NCBI RefSeq assembly: GCF_000150275.1
Contig: NW_002060945.1
Location: 9,321,650 to 9,385,649, forward strand
Source of the DNA: Trichoplax adhaerens
Lineage: Eukaryota > Placozoa > Uniplacotomia > Trichoplacea > Trichoplacidae
Direction of reading: 5' to 3'
Length of the DNA: 64,000 bases
Shown here: positions 13,421-26,000 of the stretch, in pieces
Position numbering within the stretch: the stretch's first letter is position 1
How the letters are laid out: every line of letters starts with the position of its first letter
Program-made: the position numbers and the translations under genes
The notes under the pieces: generated by a model
Seen by the model: only the letters and a program-made list of their open reading frames with translations
Told to the model about the DNA's origin: nothing
The model's database searches: none

Positions 13421-15717
13421 GAATGATTTACGCTTTAACTTAGAGGAAGTTGCCAGGAAGAAATAATAAAGGCAATCGTCGTCATCAAGCCTTTGGCATA
13501 TCGCCAACCTATTCACATTGAATAAGATTACGATTTTTATACATTATCGTTATTGTAGTGAACATGTACGTATTGATATTATTGATGAGTAATTGAAATT
13601 CAGTTCTTTCATTTACCGCGGTACCATTCTGATACAGACGAAGAAGGAAAGAGTCAAATAAATAGGGTAGTATAAAAGTTGAATAGAGAATGTAGCAGGT
13701 GCAAGGCACCAGTCATTCACAAACGCGATCAGCCAGCCAACTTAGTATAGATCTATCTCAAAAATATTCATCAACGTTTATTTATATTCTCCACACGGTA
13801 GATTAAAAAAGTAGATATTGAAAAAACAACAGACACTATAGAATCTACCAATTAGAATGGACAATATATTTACAATAATATTATTACAGGCCGCCCTTTC
13901 TTATGGCGATGATGAATCATGCTGAATATTAAATTGAAATTTTCACCGACACTATGACGACGCAAGAGGAAATAATCATCTTCTTAGCTTTCATATCATT
14001 CTTCGACTTGAATTTTTTCATATTAATTTCACAATCTACAAAATATTGCAGGAAAAGAAAGTATGTACTTTAATGAGTGACTCGAATATAATAATGACCG
14101 CTCTATGCTTTTATTTATGTTCATGCTAAGTTAAGAAATATTAATGGTAGAGTTTATTATTATAGTCCGAAAATTTATAAATTATAGGTCATCAAATATC
14201 TACTTGCTCTTACCAAGGCATAATATAAGCTTAATTATGTCCATCAGATTCTTATACCTAAATTTTAACAAGTCATCTTTTCTGAATAACTTACCTTTAA
14301 TGTAGTAGACGATAATTTCACTTCGATTTAGTTCGAATATCTTTCCCAGTCTTACTAATTTACGAGTATATATGATACAAGTGATCATAAGCAGTAATGG
14401 CATTTTTCAATAAAGTTAAAGCTAACTATAAATAATTACAAGATTTATGTAGCAGGTAAAGCTTTGACTAACTTTAATGGATTCTTAATCTTTAAATTAC
14501 GTGACTTATGATATAGCGAGTGTTTCCATTTTTTTATTCAGAATTTTTAGTAATAAGGTAGACGATACCCAGAAAAAATATTACAGTAGTATTTCAAATT
14601 AACATAAGCCACCGCCATTAGTCTGTGATATTATTAGTCAAGATTTCACTTGGCAACACTATCGAACCAATTCAGAAGTAACTAAAGAAAAACATACGGT
14701 ATGAATCCTAAAATATCGTTTTGATCATTTCTATTATTGTACATTGCATTCTAGATCGAATTATTATCTCCTCAGCACTACCTAATTTCTAGCATTCGTT
14801 GTAATACTCATCAGCATCAAATTATCAAGTATTTCCAGATATATTGAGTAAGTAGCTATGTAAAATTCTAATTTTAGTACGATAAAAAAGTAAATTGAAT
14901 TGAAATTTCCGATTAAATAGAAAGCAGACCTAATGAGACCGGTTTAGCTAGTAAATACTGATTCTGAAATGCATCTTATGCCAAGCACCATGCTATTTAC
15001 TTGACATTCATACATCTAGATATGACTAAACTGCCCGATTTACGGCACTAAATCGCTATTTTGTAGGGGTCCTTAGCCCAGTAGGCAGAGATTTCATTTA
15101 AAGTTTCTTTTATGGGTAGTAGTAGCATCGTCAATTAATTAAATTATATGTCAACTACAGAGTTATATCTGCTAGGAGGTTTTTAATATCGAAGATAATT
15201 CAAGGTCAAGCTTTAATAACATTTTTATCTTTATCCATTCTTAATATTATCTACTTGAGGTGTAAAAAGGGAACTATAGTAATTTAACTTGTTGGTAAGT
15301 AGAACCATATTCGTCCTACAGAAAGTTATAGTTGGTCTTTTTTTATTACTTTTCTTAACCTTAATCACTAGCTGATAGCTATAAAATCATAATTGATACA
15401 AATCATTATAAAAGTAAATTGCGAGCTTTATTTGATGTTATACTGCTATACTCGTTCAATTACGATCACAACTGAGTTAATGTTGCCATCTACAACACAG
15501 TAACTCAACGGGTATTCAACAGCATATAATAAGAAATGATAACTAGAATAGTTGCAAACAGTCAATGCTCTATGTTGTTACATATGAGATGTTATCTGAA
15601 CGAATATTCAGGTAAAATACTGATCATAAATTATCTCAATCTTAATATTGCAACGCTTTTAGGAATGTAGAATGTTCATTGCGCTTGAAAATTTACCAAT
15701 GTTATTACTTTGATTTC
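13421..15717. other. Intergenic, no gene seen
   Basis: Only short chance open frames on either strand (67 codons or fewer). A tRNA A-box-like string near 15069 was examined and rejected because no B box or cloverleaf follows. Confidence 0.4.
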
Positions 15718-15990
15718 ATCAGTCACTAGAAAATTGAAAAATGGGTTAAAATTCAAATCAGAAATTTATATCTTGATCAGCTCCATAGTAGAATGAAATA
15801 AATGTAATAGGCCTTTAGTCGTTAGAAAAATTATTCAACAAAATATGAAATAAGACTTCATGATTTTGATTAGTTATATAGTAAAATAGATACAATAAGC
15901 ACTTAATCACCTGGAAAATAATTAATCAACAAAAATATAAGTCCGAAATTTATAATCAGATCAACAAAAAGATAAATTAGATGTAACGGA
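15718..15990. repeat. Tandem repeat, three copies of ~90 bp
   Basis: Three successive units start near 15723, 15813 and 15902. Each holds a core like TTAGTCGTTAGAAAAATTATTCAACAAAA-ATA, then ATTTATAATCTTGATCAG-like and ATAGTAAAATA-AATGTAATAG-like segments. The copies are clearly alignable but diverged. Confidence 0.6.
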
Positions 15991-17699
15991 TTATAGCTAT
16001 ACTTGTATTGTTGTGCCCCTCAGGAGTATCAATATCAACGATACTTCAGTTATAGCCAAGATCGGTTTTCAATTCATATTCTACTATTAATAGACATAGA
16101 AGCTTCCTGCTTAATTAGCTACAATTTAGAGATCGTAAGCCTTAACTGTATTTAGATAAGCATTAAAAATTAGCTGTTTTAAATACTAGACGATGCTTTA
16201 TATTCTAACACGGCTCTCTGGGATAGTATGAAATATTAATTGATTAATTACTTTCATTTATGGGATCAGTAAAATATTATGCTATTAGTCCTTTAAATAC
16301 CGTAATAGATTATACATATTATTCACTTCACTTTATTGCTTCAAAATTATGCTAATCTCGTTGGTTTAATAGCAATTTAGAGTATCAATTGTTGACCAAA
16401 CTTGGAGTAGGAGAATAGAATAACATTACGTAAATATAAGATTGTCTCGCTTAACTTGAGATATCAAAATTATAGCACGTCTCAGCCTTGGCAAATGATG
16501 CCAATATCTGACTATTTCAAGAAAGTTGTTTAATACTTATGATAAAATCATTTATTAATACTATTCACAATCTATAGTACATGTAAAATAGATAAAAAAC
16601 AAATAGCTTATGCTTGAATATCATTATATTATTACGAGCTTACCAATATTTAAACTGTAATTTTTATCAATTTTGAAAGGATATCTTCATAATTAATTAT
16701 CATAATCTGTGGATATGCTGGAGAATAAAACTGAAAAGGCAATCTTATAGCTGTGATATTTGCTGAAGTGTAAAAAATACTGTAATTTATTTAATATTTT
16801 GAATTTTGAGGACTAACAAACTTTATAATAATATTAGTTGGCTATAAAATTTATCAAGTTTCATTAATACTTGTGATATGTCAGTCTTCGGACATAATTT
16901 TAGAGAATATTATCAAACAGTATACATTAAACTCTAACAAGATGACAAATAAATCATAACTTGTACTAAATTAGCAAATTATTTAGTTTCATAATTTCAA
17001 ATAACATCTTTTAAATTATGATTACTTATCTAAATAGGTCAAATATCTTAGAAAAGCCCCATTACATCATTTCTACAATATGTACTTTTAAATGATGTAA
17101 TACGAAGTTGTTTTCTTAAATTATAATATGATTAAAATAGAACATTTAATTAAAAATTAGCATTCAATCCAAGGATTACTATTTAAAGAATAATGAGTTT
17201 AAGTTAAAGATTCTTATATTGCTCCTTTGATCATAAAATTGATTAAAGTAAACATGAAAATTAAAGAGTTAAGTGCAGTTTTACAAGTCTTTATGATATA
17301 GTAATATAATTTTTGGATTCTAAAAGTTTAAATATTTCTTCGACTATGAATAATATTGGAATGTTATATTTAAAGATTACTAATTAATATAATTAATTCT
17401 AATTATGTAATTACGTAATGTAATGAATATTTATTTGGATGTTAACGTTTCAGTAAACTAAACTAAGGTAGTGACCGGCAACATTATGCGGTAGATAAAA
17501 CTCCTCAATTAATGGCAGTAAAAAACAATAGTAGTATCATGATTTCTAGGTTGCTGTAATAGCCATGATGTCACAATACAATAAATTTATAGTGCTAATT
17601 ATTAATCGCTTAGGTTTATAGTTGGTTTTTAAAAAGCTATTCTTAGCATTATATTTACATTATGTCGGATCATCGCTAGCATTCAGATCTTTCCGAGAA
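15991..17699. other. Intergenic, no gene seen
   Basis: Very AT-rich DNA, with dense short runs of A and T. No open frame, RNA gene or clear repeat unit is recognised. Confidence 0.4.
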
Positions 17700-18760
17700 C
17701 TAAATTATTAGTCTGTTCAAATGCTATATGACAATTTATGTTCGTAACTAGCGGCTCTAGTTTATTTGGAATGTCGGTTTGAAAATTGTATTAAACCATT
17801 ACTACTTCCAGCACATCTTAAATGATTTGAAAGCATTAGTCTTTAACTAACCTAATTAGCTAATTAGATAATATTTAATCGCTTTATATTCATAACCAAT
17901 GACTAGAATTCATTCTTGGTTATAGTTTACATAATATCCTATCGGTAGTACTATCGTATTCTTCAATTTGCTCACCTATTTATTCAATTCCTATCTGATC
18001 ATATTACAATTACGATAACGTCTATTATAATTATAAGAGTATAATCTTGATAATATTTTAAAACTAGGTCGTATGATAAACCATTATTTCTATCCATTTT
18101 TACTGATTTATTTAAAATCTACCCTCATTCCATTTATCCAAATATTGAAATTGTTTCCCAGTTATACACTACATTTGAGGCGGATATTATTCGAAGATAT
18201 ACTATACTACGAAATATACTTTATCGTAAATATACTTATTCTAACAGATCTAATTATCACATATTCGTAATTAGCATCTACAATTTATTCTTGGTAAGAA
18301 TTTAGAATTTTTCTCGTATCATTTGCTATCTACCTATTTTTTCTACTTCTTAATTGATATAAAAATAGATCTTTAATTTAATTCTCAAATGGTATTTAAT
18401 TGTTTTATAGTCTTGATTATTACTTACAGATGAGTCTTGATGCACATATTATCTGACAACATACCTTATTACGAGTATGCATACTCTTCTATTCCAATGA
18501 CGATATATCAAGCTACTTATTTAAAAGAAGTTTAATTGTTTTATATTCATAACTAGCAGCTATAATTTATTGCTGAAATTTTTACTTATCACACGCTATA
18601 TTCTTACTAGTCATCAGAATTTCCAGTTTAATATGAAATAGACTCTCATTCGAAGTCTCCAATGATATTTAAAAGTTATATGTCCATAATTGGTACCCAT
18701 AATATAATTTTCCTCTGTCTTTTTTAATTGATGTAGATACTGATCGTCTCTTGCTATTTC
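17700..18760. repeat. Weak, worn repeat family
   Basis: A phrase like TTTAATTGTTTTATATTCATAACTAGCAGCTATAATTTATT recurs in altered form near 17743, 17890, 18250, 18400, 18530 and 18670, spaced roughly 120-170 bp apart. Identity is low and the copy boundaries are uncertain. Confidence 0.4.
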
Positions 18761-19664
18761 AATATGAGATTGTTTTCAATTCATGATTAACTTACATCCA
18801 TAATTTTGTCTACGGACTTGAAGATTCATTGCATACCATAGCTTTTCTCTTGTGCCTATTATATGTAAATTATGTCCTCAATCGATCTCTATCCAAATAA
18901 TATTATCTTAAGGATAATAGATACGGTTGTTTTTATTAAATAGGATAATATCGAACTGCTCGACTTCCTCAATCCTAGAAAAATTTCTTTGTTATTTAAA
19001 TTGACAAATTATCTCAACGTTGATATTCAGCAGTAATACGATTTTTATTTTCTTTCATGTCATTTGCTTTAATTTACATTTGTATAGATGTTTACTATTT
19101 TACAAAATAGCCTTGAATCTTTTATTATCTAAGTATTGATGATACAGACAACAAATGTCCTTTGGTTCCAAATAATATACCGAGCGATAATCAACATTGA
19201 ACCTTAAGGGGTTAAAAATAAAATATAAGGCTGCCCTGTTATTCAATCCTCGTTAGGAATTTCACACTTAACGTAAAAATAACAGCCATCACAATCATTA
19301 ATATAATAAATCAAACTCGTAGTTAATATTCATTTTGATGACTGATCAATAAAGTGTAATGTTTTGACTTTACCCTTTCTTTTAAAATTCAACATTCTAT
19401 ACTATTTAAATCAATACTATCGTGTTTTAAGATAATCGGGTAGGAATAAACTGCGTTATTTTGTCTTATTTGTTTAGTTTTATCTCATTCTCATATTGGA
19501 ATCATTTACAATCATTTTACAGTATTGCAGACAGAAATTGCTTAAAGTAGAAACTATCTACTTATCGCCAATCAGCTAAGTTCAATTAATACTATCCTCT
19601 CTTTCATTCGTAGAGCTTATCGAACTAGTAGGAAAAACAATCGGTTAAACATCTAGAAATTAAC
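18761..19664. other. 5' flank of the RasGEF gene
   Basis: Upstream region of the first recognised coding exon. No obvious TATA box, initiator or CpG cluster could be singled out. The last 60 bases before the start codon are open in several frames and may be 5' UTR. A non-coding first exon cannot be excluded. Confidence 0.35.
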
Positions 19665-20073
19665 ATGGCTGCAAGTTTACCGATGGAAAAGGATCCAAAG
19701 CAAGCATTAGAAGTTTATCGACAATGGAAAGACCAAGGCACTAATGACTCATGTTCTATCGGCCAATTAATAACTCAACGCCGTTCTGCAGTTATTTATG
19801 AAGATTTTATTCCTATTTGCCAAGATTTACTTGATTTCTGTCAATTATGTTATAAAAGCTTAACAGATGATTGCCAAATTAATTCAAGTTATTATCAACC
19901 GAGAGTCAACAAAATTATTCAATTAATAGAAGAGCTATATCGGATTATGCTAAATTTATGCCAAGTAGAGCAAACCATTCTTCAAATTCAACAGGAAAAT
20001 TCTGCGGCAGCAATCGATCTACAAGCAGTAGCATTACTAAAAGATCACAAAGATACTGATAGCGTTCCGTGGG
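19665..20073 (+). CDS. RasGEF gene exon 1: helical N-terminal region
   Basis: The first ATG (MAASLPMEKD) opens the longest frame and is preceded by an A at -3. The exon ends at 20073 with TGGG|GTAAGA. The frame stays open to a stop at 20109, but joining to exon 2 in phase 1 (restoring a Gly codon) fits the splice consensus. The predicted product is rich in amphipathic stretches with Cys/Leu heptad-like spacing (CQDLLDFCQLCYKSL; IIQLIEELYRIML), so a helical bundle is likely. I do not recognise a named domain. Confidence 0.75.
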
Positions 20074-23000
20074 GTAAGAAAACGTTGAAATATATCATGG
20101 ATAGAATCTAATTATATTCAGTCGTTTTTACTTTCGTTTTAGCGATCTTTCCGGAAATTTATGATCCGATGCAATATTTTGTTTTTTGTTACCAATATAG
20201 CTGCTTTGATAACTGAGTAAAGGACTAACTAATAATAATGCTATTACTCCAATCTTATCAATCAAGTTTTACGATTATAGTTTATTAGGATTATTTAAAT
20301 ACCGAGAAAAGAATTCGATGAGTCTATCTTAATTGTATCTCCAACTAAATCGAACTTTATAAAACCCATTTTCTTGATTCGTATATCAGCTTTGCATACT
20401 AACTTAGAATTAATTTATGTAATGGAATTTCAACGAGATAGAAATGATGCAATTCATCATCAACAGTCTAGTATTTATTGATTATGGGACTGTCTAATTT
20501 TTATTGATTAACTTTAATGCTGGCCTTTTTTACCCTTTATAAGATTGCTCAACAATCTCCCAAAATTCTATCGATCAAAGAACCTTAATCAGAATTAACA
20601 TAGACTCTTAATTTCCTATATTAAATCCCATATTGTATTTTTTTGTATGCAAAGTTATTGTTGTAAAGTTGTTTAAACTCCTACTTTTAGTTCAAAATTG
20701 ATTAGCATTGTACTAGTTCTGGCTGATATATTGAAGATACAGCGGTAATATAAGTTTCCTGTAGGACTAGAAAAACTATTTTACGAATAGATTAGAGAAT
20801 ATAGATGTGAATGAAAGGTAGGTTGTTAATTTATTCCATTAATTTTGAACTTACTTACCTGATATCCATTTTAATGTAAACGAGTGACTTATCAAATAAT
20901 AACTTTTTTAAATAGTGAAAATTTTATTTATTAATAAGCTCAGAGCTATATGGTGATTTATTCCAACCCTTTACAGTATAAATTGAGTAAATGGCTAAGG
21001 CATTAAAAGATAGCATAAGAATCCAGAATAGTTCACACAATGTCATAAAATTGGTGTCAATATACACTAAAATGATTAACTAAAAAGGATTAAGTTTGCA
21101 CTTTACTTTTGGTAGGTGTTAAGCTATATAATTTATCATTGTTTATCACAAAAATGACTGGTACTAAAGGGAATCTTATGGATTAGCATAAATTTCAGGT
21201 GGAATTTGTGTCCGATATACTAAAAGAATCCAATCCAATCTGGTTCATTTATCACTTTATACATCATATGTGTTTACGCATCGTAGAAATCGATAAAATT
21301 TCTCTATTGCTGGCTAGCACAGATTCTAACTAGTAAGGCTTAAATATCTCCTAAAATTACTGCATATCTGAATAAATTCAGCAGAATTTCCCTATTACAG
21401 AGATAGATATAGGATTGAATTGAGTGCACTACTTATAAATTACCGACAAAGAATATTCTAATAAAAAATCTACGAAGTTTTTCCTGCTGCCGACATGACA
21501 CTAGATTAAATCTAATAAGCACTGCTTGAAATCTCAGAGAGTTAAGGGTTGATGGAAATGATATTTGATCACTCACATAGAATATCAAATAATTAGACAA
21601 AGTTAAGGATTAATTGATCGTTAATTAATAATTTCATAGATATACAACTTTACGTATATTTTAAAAGGTTAAATTTTGTGTAGATATATCTATATCCCTC
21701 GTTTTATTTATTACTACTTCCGAATAAGTCTAACGGAGCTTCCTATTACAGATATTGATATAGGACTGAATTTAGTATATTAATACTTATGAATTACTGA
21801 TAAGGAATATCGTAAATAAAATCCATAAAGCTTTCCCACTGATTACATAGTAATGATGGCATTGGATTAAATCTAGTATGCGTTTCCTGAAATTCTTGAC
21901 GGTTAAGGGTTGATTGTTCAATAATTATAATTAGACGAAGTTAAGGATTAAACGATCGTTGATTAATAACCTCCTAGGTGAACAACTTTGTTTTAAAGGT
22001 TCAATTTTATGTAGAGCCATTTCACTTCTCTAGTTGCATTTACTGCTACTTTATGCTTCAGGCAATAATTGAATAATTACTTAACATTATTAAAAATGTT
22101 AGAATAGAAAATAAACGGAATAAATGGTAGGTCTTTAGTTCTAGCATTCGAGTAATGAATATAATAAAGTTGTAAAGGTATAACATATAATTATAATATG
22201 GTTTCAAATTGATTACTCTTTCATGAATTCTGTGATGACTATGACAATATTATGCTATAGCCTCCTTAACTATCAGATCTTTCCATAATCTACTATTATT
22301 ACGGAAGGCTCTAATCTATTGTAGCCTAACTCCTTGTTAGATATTCTACGCCAATAATTGATATTTTATATTGTTATATACTGCATCTTCGTGGAGCTTT
22401 TATATTGTTGGATATCCTGTCATGGGCACCAGGTCATCTTAATTACAGTTTTCTGATTGACATAAAGTACATAGAATAATCTATTACTATATAAGTACAG
22501 ATAAATTCCTTTAGGAATATCCCATTAAACGTTGGAGATTATGATAATTTATTATGGTATATAAATTGATGGATAAATATCGCTATCTCTTATGAAGCTA
22601 ATAATTGCATCCTGATCTACGATATCGATGAAGGTTATGATATTATAGGGATATTATGATGGAGGATATTTAGGGTTTTATGCTATGAGATAGGATCGAT
22701 TTTATTAATTGATACACTGCTTGAAAAATATCCTCGATACCCTGAATACTATTCTAACTCAATAGCAAATTCAATTTACTCAACTTAAAAGGCATTCTGT
22801 ATCCTTTACGATATTACTGAATTAAGTCAATCTTCTTGGCTAGAAACTGTCCAACTAGTAAATCGAACTAGTTGCATTAATGAATAGCGTAATACTATCA
22901 GAAGAGTATCGACCTACGGAGAAAGTAGGAGATTATAAAGGCAAATAAGTGCCTACTCGATACAGCTTTACTAATCACCATTTCAATTTTAAATGACGTA

Positions 23001-26000
23001 GATTGTATAGCTGATGGATTCGATATTTATTTTAGCAATGAATAGCATGATATTATCAGTACAAGTCTATGCATAAGTAGTAGAAATTTAAGGCAAGAAA
23101 GTGCATACTCAACACAGCTTTACTTTTCTATCGTCATTTTAATTTAAAACTGATGGATTCGATATATATATTTAGCCACGAATAGCATGATACTGTTATT
23201 GCAGTATCGATCTATGCACAAAGAGTAGATAAATTAATTAAGGCAAATAAGTGCATACTCAACGCAGCAATAATAATCTTGATTCTATTTAGGTATAATA
23301 GATGAAATTTATCACCATGAAATTGCCGGTAAAACCATCAGTTTAGCAGCATCGACATTACCGCCGTTGATCGATACCGTAAGCCAAGAATTAAGCAAAG
23401 ATGTAGTGAAGAAAATTATTGAAACTATTCAACGATTAACTTGGAAAATGGAAGCTGCAGTTGAATGCGAAAACGGCGATAGCCCAGTGATTCATTCCAT
23501 CATTTTCACGCCAGTTAGGCAACAACAATTAAATTGGGCTATGCTTCCTGAGCCATCTTGTGGCAGCAGTAGGCAATCTGGTCTACGAAGTAGTTTTCAT
23601 TTATCATTGCCTTATCCAACGGATGATATTAGCGGAAAAGGTGATATCCTGACATCGCAGCCACCTTTATTAGATCCAAATCATGTCGCTAATACCGATG
23701 GCCTTCCCGATCCAGCAAATTTATCCATCACATCCGACGAGAAAAGCTCCAACCATAGCAAGCAAGATACGACTATTCAGCCTCCCAGTGTTGCTATAGC
23801 TGATCGATCTACTATTGTAAATCATGATGACGATGATCGTAATCGATCAACAGATCAAAATGAGACTTTTCCTGACAGTCACCAAGAACAGAAACGTAGC
23901 TGTCATGATGTCCCATCTGCCACTCGATTACAAGGAAATAACGAAGATTTATCAGCTCATATTCTTCCTTGTAACATCAACATTAACAAGAAGAAAAGTT
24001 TAGACAAAGTTATCGATACAAAAGAATTGAAATTACCACCAGAAAGCGAAGTTGCAGATCCACCTTTAAGCCCTATCTGCCATCCTAGAATCCCTAGTAT
24101 CATCCTAATGAAACAAAGTTCTAGCTTAGATGTGGTGCAATCAGTCTCTGGCAATGGCAAAGTATCCAACGAATTCAACATCACTTCCGATGATATAGAT
24201 AGTAATTCACCGACTTATATCCATAATAGAACCTGTTCCTTCGATTCTGTTCATGCTAATCATGTCTTGACATTAGCTCGTGATAATTCAATGTCTAAAG
24301 TGATGGAGAATAATAACAAGTTGACCTATCGAAAAATTGGCCGTGAAAAATATTTAACCCTAAGACCGCTATCGGATGTGCGCTCATCGGCAGTCATGAC
24401 CCAAGAAGATTTGACCAAATTAGGCTTAAAAGTGGACCTATTAGGACAAGTGGATAGCCAATCGATCGATAACGAGATTAATAAGACTACAACGACGTTA
24501 GATATTAATACATCCACTGTTTTTCGACAAAGTTGTGCCGATATGGTACAATTATTCAGCTCACGGAAGCAATTAAGCCGCGTTAACGATGATGTCGAAC
24601 CGCCAACCATGAAACGAATGAGTTATCATTCCAGCCAGGAATTAACTATACCGCTTATTATTCATAAAGATTCTATAGAATCACAGAAAGAAGAAGAGAA
24701 AGAGGAAGAGAAAAGCCAAGGCAAAGAAGGGAAAAAAAATCTACAACTAGAAATTAGTCAGCCTCAATCGGAAGAATCCAAGCTACCTGCTGTTGACCAG
24801 GACATGGGCGAATCCCCCAAGCAATTATCGGTTTCATTATCGGATAACACGGATAAATTAATTGCCAGTATTTCACAGATACAAGAAAATTTACAAGTCC
24901 TAAAACAAGGTAGAATTAGACTTCATTTTTCATTTCTATGTTGTGTCGTAATTTAATTTTGCCTACAAGCAATCAATAGCTGTCAGAAATATTTAGATTA
25001 GACAGGATTATAGGATAGTAGCAATCAATGAACCATACAGTATTTCGTTGAGAAAGTACCAAATCATATTAGCTCATAGATTATAAATTATTTATTGAAC
25101 AGATTTATGGATTACTGTTTGCGTAGATTACGTACAATTCTCTACCTAGGCCATTTCTAGAATAATGTTATAGAATCCTACACGACTTGGAAGATTCATC
25201 ATGAATTTGATGTACTGTCCAATATTATTACCATTTTAACCCATGATGACAATAACAATCAAAAATCTATCATGGCTGTTCATCTTGCTCTCAAATATTA
25301 TTTTATATGATTAGATGTGAATTGATTTGCGAATATATTACTATAATCCACCCTCTCAATTCAAAATGCCTAATGGAAATGGACTATATCCATTAATTTA
25401 TTACCTATCATAGACATGCTCTTTAATTTAAACTAAGATACCGAATTATACGCGTACATATTCAGCCAGTATACGATATGGTTATTCAATTCTTATTTTC
25501 CGTTATAGCATCAGTTTCTATAATGATCATATCGAAATTGTTGAACGCCATAGTTTAGCAATTTTGATTAACAACAGCTTCATTGTAGCTTTAACCAGGG
25601 TAGTAAATGAATATATAGTTCGAATAGAATACCTAAATGATTTGCAATGTTAGTTTCCGCGTTGGTTGAATAGGATATATTTTGAAGTCCGTATATTTCG
25701 ACCACAATAGTTTACTAATCAAAATTACCATCAACAACTTAAATATTGGTTTTAACCTGGATAGTGAATGATATGCATCGAGCCTCGTTGTGTGAGATAT
25801 AGCTGTGCAATCCTGTTTCCAATAATGGTTCGATTTTATGATACACAGGGTAATATTATCCAATTAGAATCATCGAGTATGGTAGTTTATTAGCCATAGT
25901 AGATAGTAGTTTTATTTATACCAGGACGGTCATCAATCATGCTTTGTGATAAAGTAAATGTCGTGACACTTAGGAAACAGAAAATAGTAGAAAATCGAAC

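Larger units (their letters stand above)
20074..23292 (+). other. RasGEF intron 1 (3.2 kb)
   Basis: GT-AG intron bounded by GTAAGA and TTCTATTTAG. It is unusually long for this gene and is largely made of two tandem repeat families (21370-22060 and 22879-23268). No nested gene is seen. Confidence 0.7.

Noticed and set aside
15069-15110. tRNA A-box-like string (TAGCCCAGTAGGCAGAG)
   Set aside because: No B box (GGTTCRANNC) follows at the right distance and no acceptor or anticodon stem can be formed.
24326-24610. 94-codon minus-strand open frame (and the one at 23957-24184)
   Set aside because: Shadows of RasGEF exon 2, which is open over 1.6 kb on the + strand with matching splice phases.
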